Shown here: positions 1 to 8,692 of the stretch, piece after piece | Position numbering within the stretch: position 1 is the stretch's first letter | Layout: the number at the start of each line of letters is the position of its first letter | Assembly: GCA_001618615.1 (NCBI GenBank) | Contig: LKHB01000185.1 | Location: 1-64,000 of the forward strand | Direction: 5' to 3' | DNA: 64,000 bases | Source: Fermentibacter danicus | Lineage (GTDB): Bacteria; Fermentibacterota; Fermentibacteria; Fermentibacterales; Fermentibacteraceae | Program-made: the position numbers and the translations under genes | Notes under the pieces: generated by a model | What the model saw: only the letters and a program-made list of their open reading frames with translations | The model's database searches: none | Told to the model about the DNA's origin: nothing

Positions 1-11
1 TGGGGAGAGGG

Positions 12-665
12 TCAGTCCAGTTCGCGGAGTTCGCCGGTAGCGGTAAAGGAGATACGCTCGCAGATGTTCACGATCCTGTCGCCGGCCCGCTCGAGGTTAT
101 GGGCGATCCAGCTCAGGCGGATGGCTTCGGCTATACCTCTGTGGTCCTCCATCACGAAGGTCATTATCTCGCGCTGGATCGTCTCGTTCAGGAGGTCGAT
201 GGCGGAGTCCTGCGCGGCCACCTCCCGGGCCATCTCCTCCGAGCCGGATACAAGCGCCTTCATTGAATCCTCGAGCATGGCGAGAACCTTCTCGGCCATG
301 ATCGGTATCGCCACGAGGGGATGCGAGAGAGCCTTCTCCCCTATTGCCAGGCTGATCCGGGCGATACCCTTGGCGTAGTCTGCTATCCGCTCGATCTCGG
401 TGGCAATCTCCAGGATGGACAGGAGCGCCCTGAGGTCGCCGGCGACGGGCTGCTGCGTAGCGATGATCGACATGCACTTCTCTTCGATGCCGTACCTCAT
501 CGTGTTTATCTCTTCGTCGGCATCGACAAGCCTGTTTGCGGCGGCTTCATCCCGGGACGAAAGGACATCAACCGCTCCACGCATGGCCCGGCCCGCACGG
601 CCGGACATCTCTACGACCTCCCCGCGCAGCTCCAGTATTCCTTTCTCCAGATTGTCCCTGTACAT
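12..665 (-). CDS. phoU: PhoU phosphate-uptake regulator
   Basis: A 217-residue all-helical protein of normal PhoU length, made of two similar three-helix halves (about 10-105 and 115-210). In the family this cytoplasmic protein links the Pst transporter to the PhoR kinase and damps the Pho response when phosphate is plentiful. Acidic D/E-rich helix ends typical of PhoU metal sites are present, for example near DADEEINTMR and ERAGDRIVNI. It is the last gene of the phosphate operon, 10 bases after pstB, which is its usual place. The identification rests on sequence and on context together. Confidence 0.95.
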   Translation of the reverse strand: MYRDNLEKGILELRGEVVEMSGRAGRAMRGAVDVLSSRDEAAANRLVDADEEINTMRYGIEEKCMSIIATQQPVAGDLRALLSILEIATEIERIADYAKGIARISLAIGEKALSHPLVAIPIMAEKVLAMLEDSMKALVSGSEEMAREVAAQDSAIDLLNETIQREIMTFVMEDHRGIAEAIRLSWIAHNLERAGDRIVNICERISFTATGELRELD

Positions 666-675
666 GCCTCTCCTG

Positions 676-1455
676 TCATCCGAAGCGCCCGGAGATGTAG
701 TCCTCCGTGCGCCGGTCAGCCGGGGTCGTGAAGATCTTCTTCGTCGCCCCGAACTCGACGAGATTGCCCGCCCTTTCCTCGTCCGTCATCATGAAGGCCG
801 TGTAGTCGGACACCCTTGCAGCCTGCTGCATGTTGTGCGTGACTATCACGATGGTGTATTTCTGCTTGAGGGACTGCATCAGCTCTTCTATCCGCATCGT
901 CGCCACGGGATCGAGCGCCGAGGCGGGCTCGTCCATGAGTATTACCTCGGGTTCGACGGCCAGCGCCCTTGCAATGCACAACCTCTGCTGCTGCCCACCC
1001 GAGAGCGCGAGGGCGGATTTCTGGAGATCGTCCTTCACCTCTTCCCAGATGGCGGCGTCTCTCAGGCTCCGTTCGACTATTGCAGCCAGTGTTCCCCTGT
1101 CCCTGATGCCGTGGATCCTGGGCCCGTAGGATACGTTGTCGAAAATCGACTTGGGGAAGGGATTGGGCCGCTGGAACACCATCCCGACCCTCCTGCGGAG
1201 CGCCACTACATTCTGGTGAAAGATGTCCTCTCCGTCCAGGAGAACCTTCCCGGTCACAGTGACGCCGGGTATCAGCTCGTTCATGCGGTTGAAGCTGCGC
1301 AGGAACGTGCTCTTCCCGCAGCCGGAGGGACCGATGATCGCGGTGATCGAGTTCTCAGGGATGTCGATCGTTATGTCCCGCAGGGCTCTGAAGGATCCGT
1401 AGAAGAGGCTGTAGTCAACTGTCCTGAGACGGGCCTCCGGTGCATCCGTTCCCAT
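676..1455 (-). CDS. pstB: Phosphate ABC transporter ATP-binding protein PstB
   Basis: A 259-residue ABC ATPase that powers phosphate import through PstCA at the inner face of the membrane. Visible motifs are Walker A GPSGCGKST (about 42-50), the Q-loop in VGMVFQRPNPFP, the signature LSGGQQQR (about 153) and Walker B VILMDEP (about 171), followed by the H-loop VTHNMQQA. The NPFPKSIFDNV stretch and the length are typical of PstB rather than of other importers. The ATG follows AGGAG at a spacing of 8 and lies 4 bases after the pstA stop, so the two are probably cotranslated. Confidence 0.96.
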   Translation of the reverse strand: MGTDAPEARLRTVDYSLFYGSFRALRDITIDIPENSITAIIGPSGCGKSTFLRSFNRMNELIPGVTVTGKVLLDGEDIFHQNVVALRRRVGMVFQRPNPFPKSIFDNVSYGPRIHGIRDRGTLAAIVERSLRDAAIWEEVKDDLQKSALALSGGQQQRLCIARALAVEPEVILMDEPASALDPVATMRIEELMQSLKQKYTIVIVTHNMQQAARVSDYTAFMMTDEERAGNLVEFGATKKIFTTPADRRTEDYISGRFG

Positions 1456-1459
1456 TCAC

Positions 1460-2332
1460 TCAGCTCCTATTGCCGCCGGCCGAAAGGCGCTTCGATACGG
1501 CGTTTATCGCGAGGTTCACGAATATGATCAGGATGACGAGCACTGCGCCCGTGGCCATGGCCTTGTCGAAAGCCCTCGTCTCCATCGCCAGGTAGTACAC
1601 ATGGAGAGCCATGGTACGGCCGGACGAAAAGATGGAGGTCGGCGTCCTGCAGCTCCCTCCGAGCGTCACGTAGAAGACCGCGGTTTCGCTGAGGATCCTG
1701 CCCACGCCCAGGATGATGCCTGTCGTCAGACCCGGCGTCGCGGAGGGGAGCACGACCTTCCAGATCGTCTCCCAGCGGGTTGCGCCCAGCGAGAGGGACG
1801 CCTCCCTGTACGCGTCGGGAACCGACTTGAACGCCTCTTCCGCCGTCCGGACGACAACGGGCAGAACCAGACACGCTCCGGCCAGCGCGGCCGAGAGGAG
1901 GGAAAAGCCGAAGTGCATGGCCGTGACGAAGAGGGCGTAGCCGAAGAGGCCGAAGATGATCGAAGGCACCCCTGCAAGCGTTTCTATCCCGAAGCGGGAG
2001 AGCTTGAGGAATGCGGTGGCCACCCGGTTCCGCGAGTTGCCCGCGTATTCGACCAGGTATATGCCGGCGGCCGTTCCCAGGGGCGCTGCGATCGCCATTG
2101 TCATGACCACGAGATATGCTGTCGTGACGATCGTCGAAGCGATCCCGCCCTCGCCGGAGAGGCCCCCGCGCGGCGAGGTGGTGAAGAAGTCGATCGAAAA
2201 CTCCGGAATGCCCTTCACCATGACGTATCCCACCACGGCGAGCATGACCGCCATCGCCGTGATCCCGGAGAGCCAGAAAAGGGCGAACACGCAGTTCTGC
2301 CAGGCCGTCCTCCGGGCTCCGCCGGCCGTCAC
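1460..2332 (-). CDS. pstA: Phosphate ABC transporter permease PstA
   Basis: A 290-residue inner-membrane permease with about six hydrophobic segments. The cytoplasmic EAA loop that contacts PstB is visible as YREASLSLGATRWETIWKVV. An open frame runs upstream to 3181, but that part is only the pstC sequence read out of frame. I chose the GTG at 2332 because it overlaps the pstC stop (GTGA), the usual sign of translational coupling, and gives a normal family length starting just before the first membrane segment. With PstC it forms the phosphate channel. Confidence 0.94.
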   Translation of the reverse strand: MTAGGARRTAWQNCVFALFWLSGITAMAVMLAVVGYVMVKGIPEFSIDFFTTSPRGGLSGEGGIASTIVTTAYLVVMTMAIAAPLGTAAGIYLVEYAGNSRNRVATAFLKLSRFGIETLAGVPSIIFGLFGYALFVTAMHFGFSLLSAALAGACLVLPVVVRTAEEAFKSVPDAYREASLSLGATRWETIWKVVLPSATPGLTTGIILGVGRILSETAVFYVTLGGSCRTPTSIFSSGRTMALHVYYLAMETRAFDKAMATGAVLVILIIFVNLAINAVSKRLSAGGNRS

Positions 2333-3228
2333 GGACGACCTCCCCGCACGTTTCTGGACATCAGCGCCCGTGCGGCGGAGTTCACGATCATTATCAATAC
2401 GAAGAGAACGACCCCCGTCGCGAAGAGCGCGCTGGAGTGCAGCCCGGTGGCATAGCTCATCTCCACGGCGATGTTGCCGGTCAGCGTCCTGGCGCGGCTC
2501 AGGAAGATCCCAGGCAGAGGCCCGCCCATCGTGGTCGGCATCATCACGGAGTTCCCTATCACCATGATCATCGCGATCGTCTCGCCCAGGGCCCGTCCGA
2601 GCCCGAGCACGACAGCGGAGAGAATCCCCGAACGCGCCGCCGGGAGCACGACCCTTCGGATCATCTCCCAGCGCGTGGACCCCAGAGCCAGCGCTCCCTG
2701 CCTGTATTCGTCGGGGACCGAGCGTATCGCGACCTCGGAAACGCTGGCTATCGTCGGCAGGATCATCACTGCAAGGACGATCGACGCGGAGAGCAGCCCG
2801 AAGCCGGCATTCCCGGGATAGTCGATCTGCCTGACGGCGGGAACCAGCACGACCAGACCGAACAGGCCGTAGACGACCGACGGTATCCCGGCCAGCAGCT
2901 CGATCGACGGCCTGACCACCACGCGGATCCATGTCGGGGCGATCTCCGCCAGGAAGATTCCGCAGCAGAGGGCCAGGGGCAGGCCCAGGCATATGGCGCC
3001 CAAGGTAACGAGCCCCGACCCGGCTATCATCGGGAGCAGTCCGAACTGCCCCTGGCCCGGTCTCCATTCCTTTCCGGAAAGCAGATTCCAGACCCCGATC
3101 TCGTGGAAGGCCGGCAGGGACTCGCGAAGGATGAAGAGTCCTATCAGCACGACGATCGAAAGCGAAGCCAGGCCTGCGCATAGCAGCACCACGCGCATCG
3201 CCTCGTCGATTATTCCCTTGCGGGTCAT
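2329..3228 (-). CDS. pstC: Phosphate ABC transporter permease PstC
   Basis: A 299-residue inner-membrane permease of normal PstC length. The first membrane segment is near residues 10-33, and further segments follow after the periplasmic FHEIGVWNLLSGKEWRP region that is characteristic of PstC. The EAA loop YRQGALALGSTRWEMIRRVV sits before the last two segments. The stop overlaps the GTG start of pstA. It lies 21 bases downstream of the first pstS copy in the same operon. Confidence 0.95.
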   Translation of the reverse strand: MTRKGIIDEAMRVVLLCAGLASLSIVVLIGLFILRESLPAFHEIGVWNLLSGKEWRPGQGQFGLLPMIAGSGLVTLGAICLGLPLALCCGIFLAEIAPTWIRVVVRPSIELLAGIPSVVYGLFGLVVLVPAVRQIDYPGNAGFGLLSASIVLAVMILPTIASVSEVAIRSVPDEYRQGALALGSTRWEMIRRVVLPAARSGILSAVVLGLGRALGETIAMIMVIGNSVMMPTTMGGPLPGIFLSRARTLTGNIAVEMSYATGLHSSALFATGVVLFVLIMIVNSAARALMSRNVRGGRP

Positions 3229-3249
3229 GCCGGCCTTCCCCAGACTAGC

Positions 3250-4056
3250 TTACTCGACGGGTCCGACGGGCAGGTAGCCCTCGGCCTCGACGATGCTCTG
3301 CCCGGCGGGACTCATGATGAAGTCCAGCCATCCCTGGACCAGCGGCGAGGCGTCTCCCGCAGCGACCAGCAGAAGCGGGCGGACGATGGGGTACCTGGCC
3401 GCCTGCGCATTCTCGACGGTTGCCGCGACACCGTTCACCGACAGGGCGGTGACCGACTCGTTCAGATATCCGAAGGAGACGTAGCCGATGGAGTACGGCG
3501 TGGTCGAAACCGTGGTCACAACCGCTCCGTTGGAGGGCTGGAGCACCGCGGCGCCGGAGATGAGGGCGGCATCGGCCAGCACTATGTTCTCGAAAGCCGA
3601 ACGCGTGCCGGACCCCTCCTCCCTCGAGACGAGCACGATGGCCTCATCCGGCCCTCCGACCTCGGACCAGTTGGAGATGTCACCCGTGAAGATATCCCTC
3701 ACCTGGCTCTTGCTGAGGTTGGTCACGGAAACTTCGGGGCCGACAATGATCGCGATGCCGTCACGGGCGATGCAGAGGGCCTCGAGGCCGGGGAATCTTT
3801 CGAACTCGGCCTGGGTGACGTCCCTGGAGCAGGCGCCGAGATCCACTGATCCATTACCGACGGATGTCACGCCGACGCTCGAACCGCCGCCCGTTATTTC
3901 TACGGTCACGCCAGGGGCGACGGACTCGTACGCAAGCGCCAGCTTCTCGGCAAGGGGCTGCACGGTGGTCGAGCCCGCAACCGTTATCTTTTCCGCAAAG
4001 GCGAGACTGCAGATGCAGAGAGCCATTGCGGTCAGGCAAGCCATTGTTCTGTTCAT
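3250..4056 (-). CDS. pstS: Periplasmic phosphate-binding protein PstS, soluble form
   Basis: A 268-residue phosphate-binding protein. It has a Sec signal peptide (about 1-21, ending AFA before EKIT) and no lipobox cysteine, so it should be free in the periplasm. Phosphate-contact motifs are GSTTVQPLAE, GGGSSVGV, CSRDV and SREEGSGTRSAF. It is a clear paralogue of the next upstream gene, with the same motifs in the same order through GYVSFGYLNE. It lies directly before pstC. Either copy could supply PstCA; two copies may differ in affinity or location, which is inference. Confidence 0.93.
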   Translation of the reverse strand: MNRTMACLTAMALCICSLAFAEKITVAGSTTVQPLAEKLALAYESVAPGVTVEITGGGSSVGVTSVGNGSVDLGACSRDVTQAEFERFPGLEALCIARDGIAIIVGPEVSVTNLSKSQVRDIFTGDISNWSEVGGPDEAIVLVSREEGSGTRSAFENIVLADAALISGAAVLQPSNGAVVTTVSTTPYSIGYVSFGYLNESVTALSVNGVAATVENAQAARYPIVRPLLLVAAGDASPLVQGWLDFIMSPAGQSIVEAEGYLPVGPVE

Positions 4057-4078
4057 ATGAGGTTGTTCCTTCCAGCCG

Positions 4079-4930
4079 TCAGTTGACGGAGAGGTAGCCC
4101 TGCTCGACGACGATCGCCTGACCGTCGGCGCTGTAGATGAAGTCGATCCAGGCTCTGGCGAGTCCGTCAGGATCGCCGTTCGTGACGAGATTCAAGGGCC
4201 TGACCGCTGCATAGGAACCGTTCGCCGCATTCTCCGGCGTAGGGGCGGTTCCGTCGATGGAGAGTGCCTTCACGCTCGGGTCGAGATAGCCGAACGACAG
4301 GTATCCGATGGAGCCTGGAGTGCCGGATACGGTTGTCAGGATGGCGCCGTTGGACGACTGGAGGATTGCGCCGGAGGTAATCTGGACTTCGTCTCCGAGT
4401 ACCAGTTCCTCGAAGGCGCCACGGGTGCCGGAGCCCTCTTCGCGGGAGACGACCACTATGGGCATGTCTGGTCCGCCCACGGACGACCAGTTCGACACCT
4501 CGCCCGAAAATATCCCGCGGACCTGGTCGAGGGTGAGGCCGTCGACGGAGATACCGGGGTCGGAAACGACAGCTATGCCGTCGCGTGCGATGGTGTAGAC
4601 CACGAGGCCGGGATACTGCTGGAACTCGTCGGCTGCGATGTCGCGGGACACGCTGCCTATGTCGGCGGTGCCCTGCGCGGCGGAAGTGACGCCGACGCTG
4701 CTGCCCCCGCCCTGCACTGTTATGATGCAGCCGGGATGCAGAGCCTCGAATGCGCCCGCCAGTACTTCGGCCACCGGCTGAACCGTGGTGGAGCCGACCA
4801 CAGTGATCTCCCCGCTCAGCGTATCGGCGTCAGCCGCGTTCTGATCCGTTCCCGATCCTGGACGCCCGCAGCCCGTAAACAGCAGAGCTGCCATGGAGAC
4901 CAGAATCAGAGCCCTTGTCTTCATGCTCAT
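4079..4930 (-). CDS. pstS: Phosphate-binding lipoprotein PstS
   Basis: A 283-residue phosphate-binding protein. I chose the ATG at 4930 because it follows AGGAGGAACCG directly; an in-frame ATG at 4960 would add ten polar residues before the signal. The signal peptide ends in LLFTGC, a lipobox, so the mature protein should be lipid-anchored, followed by a Gly/Ser/Asp-rich linker. Phosphate-site motifs match those of the neighbouring copy: GSTTVQPVAE, GGGSSVGV, VSRDI and SREEGSGTRGAF. It lies 22 bases upstream of the soluble copy and just after the porin gene. The start overlaps nothing upstream and the porin stop is 14 bases away. Confidence 0.93.
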   Translation of the reverse strand: MSMKTRALILVSMAALLFTGCGRPGSGTDQNAADADTLSGEITVVGSTTVQPVAEVLAGAFEALHPGCIITVQGGGSSVGVTSAAQGTADIGSVSRDIAADEFQQYPGLVVYTIARDGIAVVSDPGISVDGLTLDQVRGIFSGEVSNWSSVGGPDMPIVVVSREEGSGTRGAFEELVLGDEVQITSGAILQSSNGAILTTVSGTPGSIGYLSFGYLDPSVKALSIDGTAPTPENAANGSYAAVRPLNLVTNGDPDGLARAWIDFIYSADGQAIVVEQGYLSVN

Positions 4931-4944
4931 CGGTTCCTCCTGTT

Positions 4945-6018
4945 CTACCACTTGTTCCACAGAGTGAGCCTGACGAAGGTGTCGGAATCCGGCGTCTCAA
5001 CGCCGTCATCTTCAGGCGTTCCGTAGGACACGTACTCGATGTTGGGGATGATCTGGAAGTTCGGCGCGGGAGTGAAGGCTACGCCTCCGATGATCGTGTT
5101 CGTCGGTGCGTAGTTGGCCATGTGGATGCCACTGATTTTGTTGGCGGTGGGATCTTCGTCGACCCTGTCGTACCTGGCGACGATCTCTACCTTCGGGGAT
5201 ACGGGAACGCCGGCGAATACGGAGATGGCCCCGATGTCGAGATCATCTGCGTCTCCGTCGAAGCTCCTGCTGAAGGACGCATACTGGATGCCGCCGTGGA
5301 AAGCGGAACCTCTGTATCCCACGAGGCCCTGGATGGTGGTGTGGGTCTGTCCCTCCGCCTCGGCTTCGTAGGCTACCCCGCCCTCGACGTACATGTTGGT
5401 GATAGGCATGTAGCCGGCGATCAGGAAGACTTCCTTGCCCTTGTAGGTCTCGCTCTTGTCACCCTGGCCGTTGCCGACCAGACCGGTGAAGTAGAAGTCG
5501 TCGAAACGGCCGATCAGGGAAATGCCGAGGTCGCGGCTGGAATCGAAGGAATGAAGGTCGGTCACAAGCTTCTCGATCGACCTGTAGCCCCATACAGCCT
5601 CGGCGTTGGTGTTCATGGGATTGGCCTGAAGCCCGCCCCTGACCGTCAGCTCGGGGGTAACCGCATAGCTGAGAAAGGCATCCTTCACGAAGGGGGTCGC
5701 GGTTCCGGCGGACTTGCCGTCGTAACCGAGCGAGGACATCCAGTCCGGCTGGCCGGCCTCGAGGCGGAAGTCCATCGAGAGTTCGGGGGTGAGGCTCCTC
5801 TTGAAACCTATTCTGGCTCTGCGTATGCCGAATCCGTTCCAGCCCGCGATGTCCATCTCGCTGGAGTCGGGAGCCAGGGCGCCGTCGAGGTGATGACCGG
5901 CGATGTAGGTATAGTCGATGATGTAGTCTCCGTATACACCGTCAGCTCCGGCGTCCGTGGCGAAGATCAGCCCGGCTGCCAGTATGAGGCATCCGAGAAA
6001 CGCAATTCTTCCGTGCAT
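4945..6018 (-). CDS. Phosphate-selective-type outer-membrane porin
   Basis: A 357-residue outer-membrane barrel protein. I chose the ATG at 6018: it follows GAGGGAG and is followed by a signal peptide (about 1-23, ending in DAGA). Longer in-frame starts add an Arg-rich, non-signal segment. The body consists of alternating amphipathic strands with many Gly and aromatic residues (FGIRRARIGFKRSLTPELSM, FDDFYFTGLVGNG), and it ends in the aromatic strand TLWNKW typical of barrel proteins. The strand pattern and its place between phoR and pstS suggest the OprP/OprO phosphate porin family. Substrate is inferred from context. Confidence 0.85.
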   Translation of the reverse strand: MHGRIAFLGCLILAAGLIFATDAGADGVYGDYIIDYTYIAGHHLDGALAPDSSEMDIAGWNGFGIRRARIGFKRSLTPELSMDFRLEAGQPDWMSSLGYDGKSAGTATPFVKDAFLSYAVTPELTVRGGLQANPMNTNAEAVWGYRSIEKLVTDLHSFDSSRDLGISLIGRFDDFYFTGLVGNGQGDKSETYKGKEVFLIAGYMPITNMYVEGGVAYEAEAEGQTHTTIQGLVGYRGSAFHGGIQYASFSRSFDGDADDLDIGAISVFAGVPVSPKVEIVARYDRVDEDPTANKISGIHMANYAPTNTIIGGVAFTPAPNFQIIPNIEYVSYGTPEDDGVETPDSDTFVRLTLWNKW

Positions 6019-6147
6019 TTGTGCGCTCCCTCTATCAGGCCGCCGCATGGGCATGGTCATCCGCCAGCCATGCGCCGAACCACCTTCTCTGCGCGGGAGT
6101 ATCGGTTTCACCTGTGAGGAATCTGTTCGGACAGGATTAAGATTTGG

Positions 6148-7831
6148 TTAGGACGATCGGGAATCCCTGAAGAGAGGGAGTCGGATCGTGAATACGGATC
6201 CGCGTCCAGTCTCGCTTTTTATCTCGAGCGACCCGCCGTGCAGCATCAGGATGTGCTTGACAATGGCCAGGCCCAGGCCCGTGCCGCCCAGACTCCGGGA
6301 TCGCGACTTGTCCACGACATAGAATCGCTCGCAGAGACGCGGGATCTCTCCAGCCGGAATGCCCTGGCCGGTATCCGAGATCTCGACGGCGGCCATTCCC
6401 TCCTCCTCGCGGAGCGAAATCTTCACCGCGCCCTTGTCGGTGTACTTGACGGCGTTGTCCAGGAGATTGACCAGAACCTGTTCGAGCCTGAACGAATCGC
6501 CGGCGACGGGGGCGACTTCTGCCGGCTCGAAGAGCAGGTCGAGCCCCTTCTTCGACGCGGCCGGCCGGAACAGCTCGAGTATGGTTGCTATCAGGCTGTT
6601 AAGGTCGACAGGCCGGACTTCGGGCTCGGAAACGGGGTTCTCGAGCTGGGCGAGCGTCTGCACGTCGCGCACCAGGCTGATAAGCCGCTCCGTGTTGCGG
6701 AGGATGGTCTCGACGAACTTCGCATCCTCTCCCTCCGCACGCTCGGCCAGTGTCTCCGCGAAGCCCTTGATGGCGGTGAGGGGCGTCCGCAGCTCGTGCG
6801 CCACGTTGACGGCGAAGTCGCGCTTGGTCGCGGCAAGGTTGGCCATCTCGGTGATGTCCGCCAGGCTGAAGACTATCTGGTCCTGCCCGGACACCCCGGT
6901 GAAGGAATAGGCCCAGGTCCTGCTGCCCTCTGCTATCCTGCCGCAGCCCGATCCCCGCGAACCCATGGCCGCTCCGAGAGCAGTCATGAGTTCAGGATCG
7001 GAGATGACCTCCCTGTAATCGCAGCCTGCCATCGAATCCACCGCCCCCAGCGCCCTGAAGGCTGCGTTGGCGTAAACGAAACGGCCTGTTCCGTCAAGAA
7101 CGGCTATGGGCCCGGCGGCAGACTCGAGGATGGCGTGGAACTGGGAGGTGCGCTCGGACAGATCGTCCACGAGCTTCCCCGTGGTCGCTGCCGCCTCGTT
7201 GAAGCCTCCGGCCAGGATGTCGAGTTCTGTGATTCGCGAGGGCCCGGCCCTGACGCCGAAATCCCCGGCCTTCATCCTGCTGAAGCAGTCGGCGAGCCTG
7301 CGAACCTGCCTGGCGACGGAACGCGAGTAGATCCAGGCCAGGATGGCGGACAGCGCCACTGCGACGGCCGCAAGCACGGCAGTCCTGATGCCGATGCCCG
7401 ACATAAGGCCTTCGAGGTGGCGGAACGGGATGCTGACGCGGACCACGGCGACGAGAGCGCCGTTGCTCTCCATGGTTGAGGCGGCATAGAGCATGTCCGC
7501 CGCGAGAGTGGAACTGCTCCTTACAGCCGTTCCGGAACCGCTCTTGAGGGCCGATATCACTTCGGTGCGCGTCCTGTGGCCCTCCATCGAGTCCGGGTCG
7601 ACGCGGGTATCGAGCAGTATTCCGCCGTCCGGAGAGATCAGGGTCACTCTCATCCCGGTCTCCCTGTCGATCACGGAGGCTATCGAATCTGCGCGAAGGA
7701 GATCGCCGGACAGCACGGCTCCCGAGAGGGCTTCCCGGGTTGAAACGGCTGCCCTCGACAGGTCGGCGAGAGCGAGGTCCACCAGCACCGGNNTATCCGC
7801 GGAGCGAGGTCGAAAGAAGGGAATGTCTCAT
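6148..7831 (-). CDS. phoR: Phosphate-regulon sensor histidine kinase PhoR, interrupted by an assembly gap
   Basis: Sensor kinase of about 546 visible residues after the gap. A two-N gap at 7792-7793 cuts the N-terminus. The gene probably starts at ATG 7831, which overlaps the phoB stop (ATGA) and reads MRHSLLSTSLRG before the gap; the frame changes after it, so the gap hides an unknown length that should include the first membrane helix. Visible domains, numbered from the GTG at 7788, are a periplasmic sensor, a membrane helix (about 135-153), HAMP, PAS, DHp with the phosphoacceptor His in NVAHELRTPLTA, and a catalytic domain with NLLDNAVKYTD, DTGQGIP and GGTGLGLAI. It would phosphorylate PhoB when phosphate is scarce. 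Confidence 0.92.
7792..7793. other. Unsized assembly gap (NN) in phoR
   Basis: Two N bases. The reading frame to the right (from ATG 7831) and the frame to the left, which carries the rest of PhoR, do not match across two bases. Sequence of unknown length is therefore missing. Confidence 0.9.
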
Positions 7832-8449
7832 TCCTGCCTCAGGGCGTATCCGACGCCACGGATGCTTCTTACCAGACTCCCGGCCTTACCCAGCTTGGCC
7901 CTCAAGTTGGTGATGTGAACATCGACGGTTCTGTCATATACGAGCTTCTCGCCGTCCCAGAGGAGGTTGAGGAGCTTCTCGCGGGTGAACACCCGGCCCT
8001 TGCCTCCGGCCATTATGCCGAGCAGCCTGAACTCGGTTGCGGTCAGATTCACCGCCAACCCGTCGACGGAGGCTTCGAACCTGTCGAGGTCGATCTTCAG
8101 GGGGCCGACCTCGAAGACGCCGCCGCCGTCGCCCGGAAGCGTCCTCCTCAGGACGGCTCGCACCCGCGCAACGAGTTCCGCCGGCGAGAACGGCTTGGCG
8201 AGATAGTCGTCGGCGCCGGCATCCAGACCGGCTATCCTGTCCTGCTCGGAACCGAGGGCCGTGAGGACGATGACGGGAATCAGGGCGAGCCTCTGGCTCT
8301 TCCGAAGGATGTCGAGNNAGAAAGGGCTTCGACCGCTCGAACAGCGCCGTCTCGAAACCGGCGCGTCTCAGGTGCAGATCGACGAGGTCGAGTATGTCCC
8401 TCTCGTCATCGACTACAGCGATCAGGCGCCTCTGCACCGTCCGGTCCAT
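7828..8449 (-). CDS. phoB: Phosphate response regulator PhoB, interrupted by an assembly gap
   Basis: OmpR/PhoB-type response regulator. ATG 8449 is preferred over 8452 because of the spacing to GGAGG. The first part reads MDRTVQRRLIAVVDDERD, with the acidic pair of a receiver. After the gap (8317) come LIPVIVLTA, the conserved Lys in DDYLAKPFSP, and a C-terminal winged-helix DNA-binding domain (NLTATEFRLLGIM, DRTVDVHITNLRAKLG, SIRGVGYAL). The phosphoacceptor Asp lies inside the gap, so it cannot be checked. It is first in the operon, overlapping phoR, and would activate the phosphate genes downstream. Confidence 0.9.
8317..8318. other. Unsized assembly gap (NN) in phoB
   Basis: Two N bases inside the receiver domain. 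The frames on either side differ, and the missing piece should carry the phosphorylated Asp. The real gap is therefore longer than two bases. Confidence 0.9.
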
Positions 8450-8479
8450 CATCCCTCCATGTCATCCCGGATCCGGCAC

Positions 8480-8485
8480 ATTGTA
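8480..8485 (-). promoter_or_regulatory. Candidate -10 box for phoB
   Basis: TACAAT on the minus strand, about 30 bases upstream of the phoB start, with TTGCGC 19 bases further upstream. The spacer is long, so this is a weak candidate. I found no clear classical Pho box here. Confidence 0.3.
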
Positions 8486-8564
8486 TCGCACGCCGGTCCT
8501 GAACGCGCAAGTAGGCGGAATGGCAGCCGCTCCGTTGCACTCCATCATCCCGCATCATCGGGGG

Positions 8565-8587
8565 ATAATGTACAGTTTGTATTATGG
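8565..8587. promoter_or_regulatory. AT-rich dyad between phoB and fusA
   Basis: An AT-rich island in the GC-rich divergent intergenic region. It contains an inverted repeat, ATAA-tg-TACA-gtt-TGTA-TTAT (8565-8585). Positions 8569-8587 match 15 of 19 bases with 14837-14855, another divergent intergenic region. Possible shared regulator site or promoter element. Confidence 0.35.
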
Positions 8588-8618
8588 AACGATTAAGACC
8601 CGAGTCCGGTGACACCGG

Positions 8619-8648
8619 TTGATTGCGGGGAGGGGGGTTGTCTATATT
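8619..8648 (+). promoter_or_regulatory. Candidate sigma-70-type promoter for fusA
   Basis: TTGATT (8619-8624) and TATATT (8643-8648) with an 18-base spacer, about 45 bases before the fusA ATG. This also argues against the longer in-frame TTG start at 8609. Confidence 0.5.
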
Positions 8649-8692
8649 GCGGCCTTTCCACCCGGGCGCTGAGGCACATCCAGTGCAGATCC

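Noticed and set aside
1460..3181. A 573-codon open frame that would make one long PstA-like protein
   Set aside because: Its first half is the pstC sequence out of frame; the real PstA begins at GTG 2332, overlapping the pstC stop.
4915..6117. A 400-codon plus-strand ORF opposite the porin gene
   Set aside because: Antisense shadow produced by high GC at codon third positions; no family resemblance and the minus-strand gene is clear.
6121..6139. Imperfect inverted repeat AATCTGT-TCGG-ACAGGATT between phoR and the porin, as a Pho box
   Set aside because: It does not show the direct-repeat structure of a Pho box; perhaps a weak hairpin after phoR.
6143..6153. TTTGGTTAGGA, also found at 60891-60901, as a possible shared promoter element
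   Set aside because: The first copy contains the phoR stop codon and lies in the other orientation relative to the next gene, so coincidence is likely.
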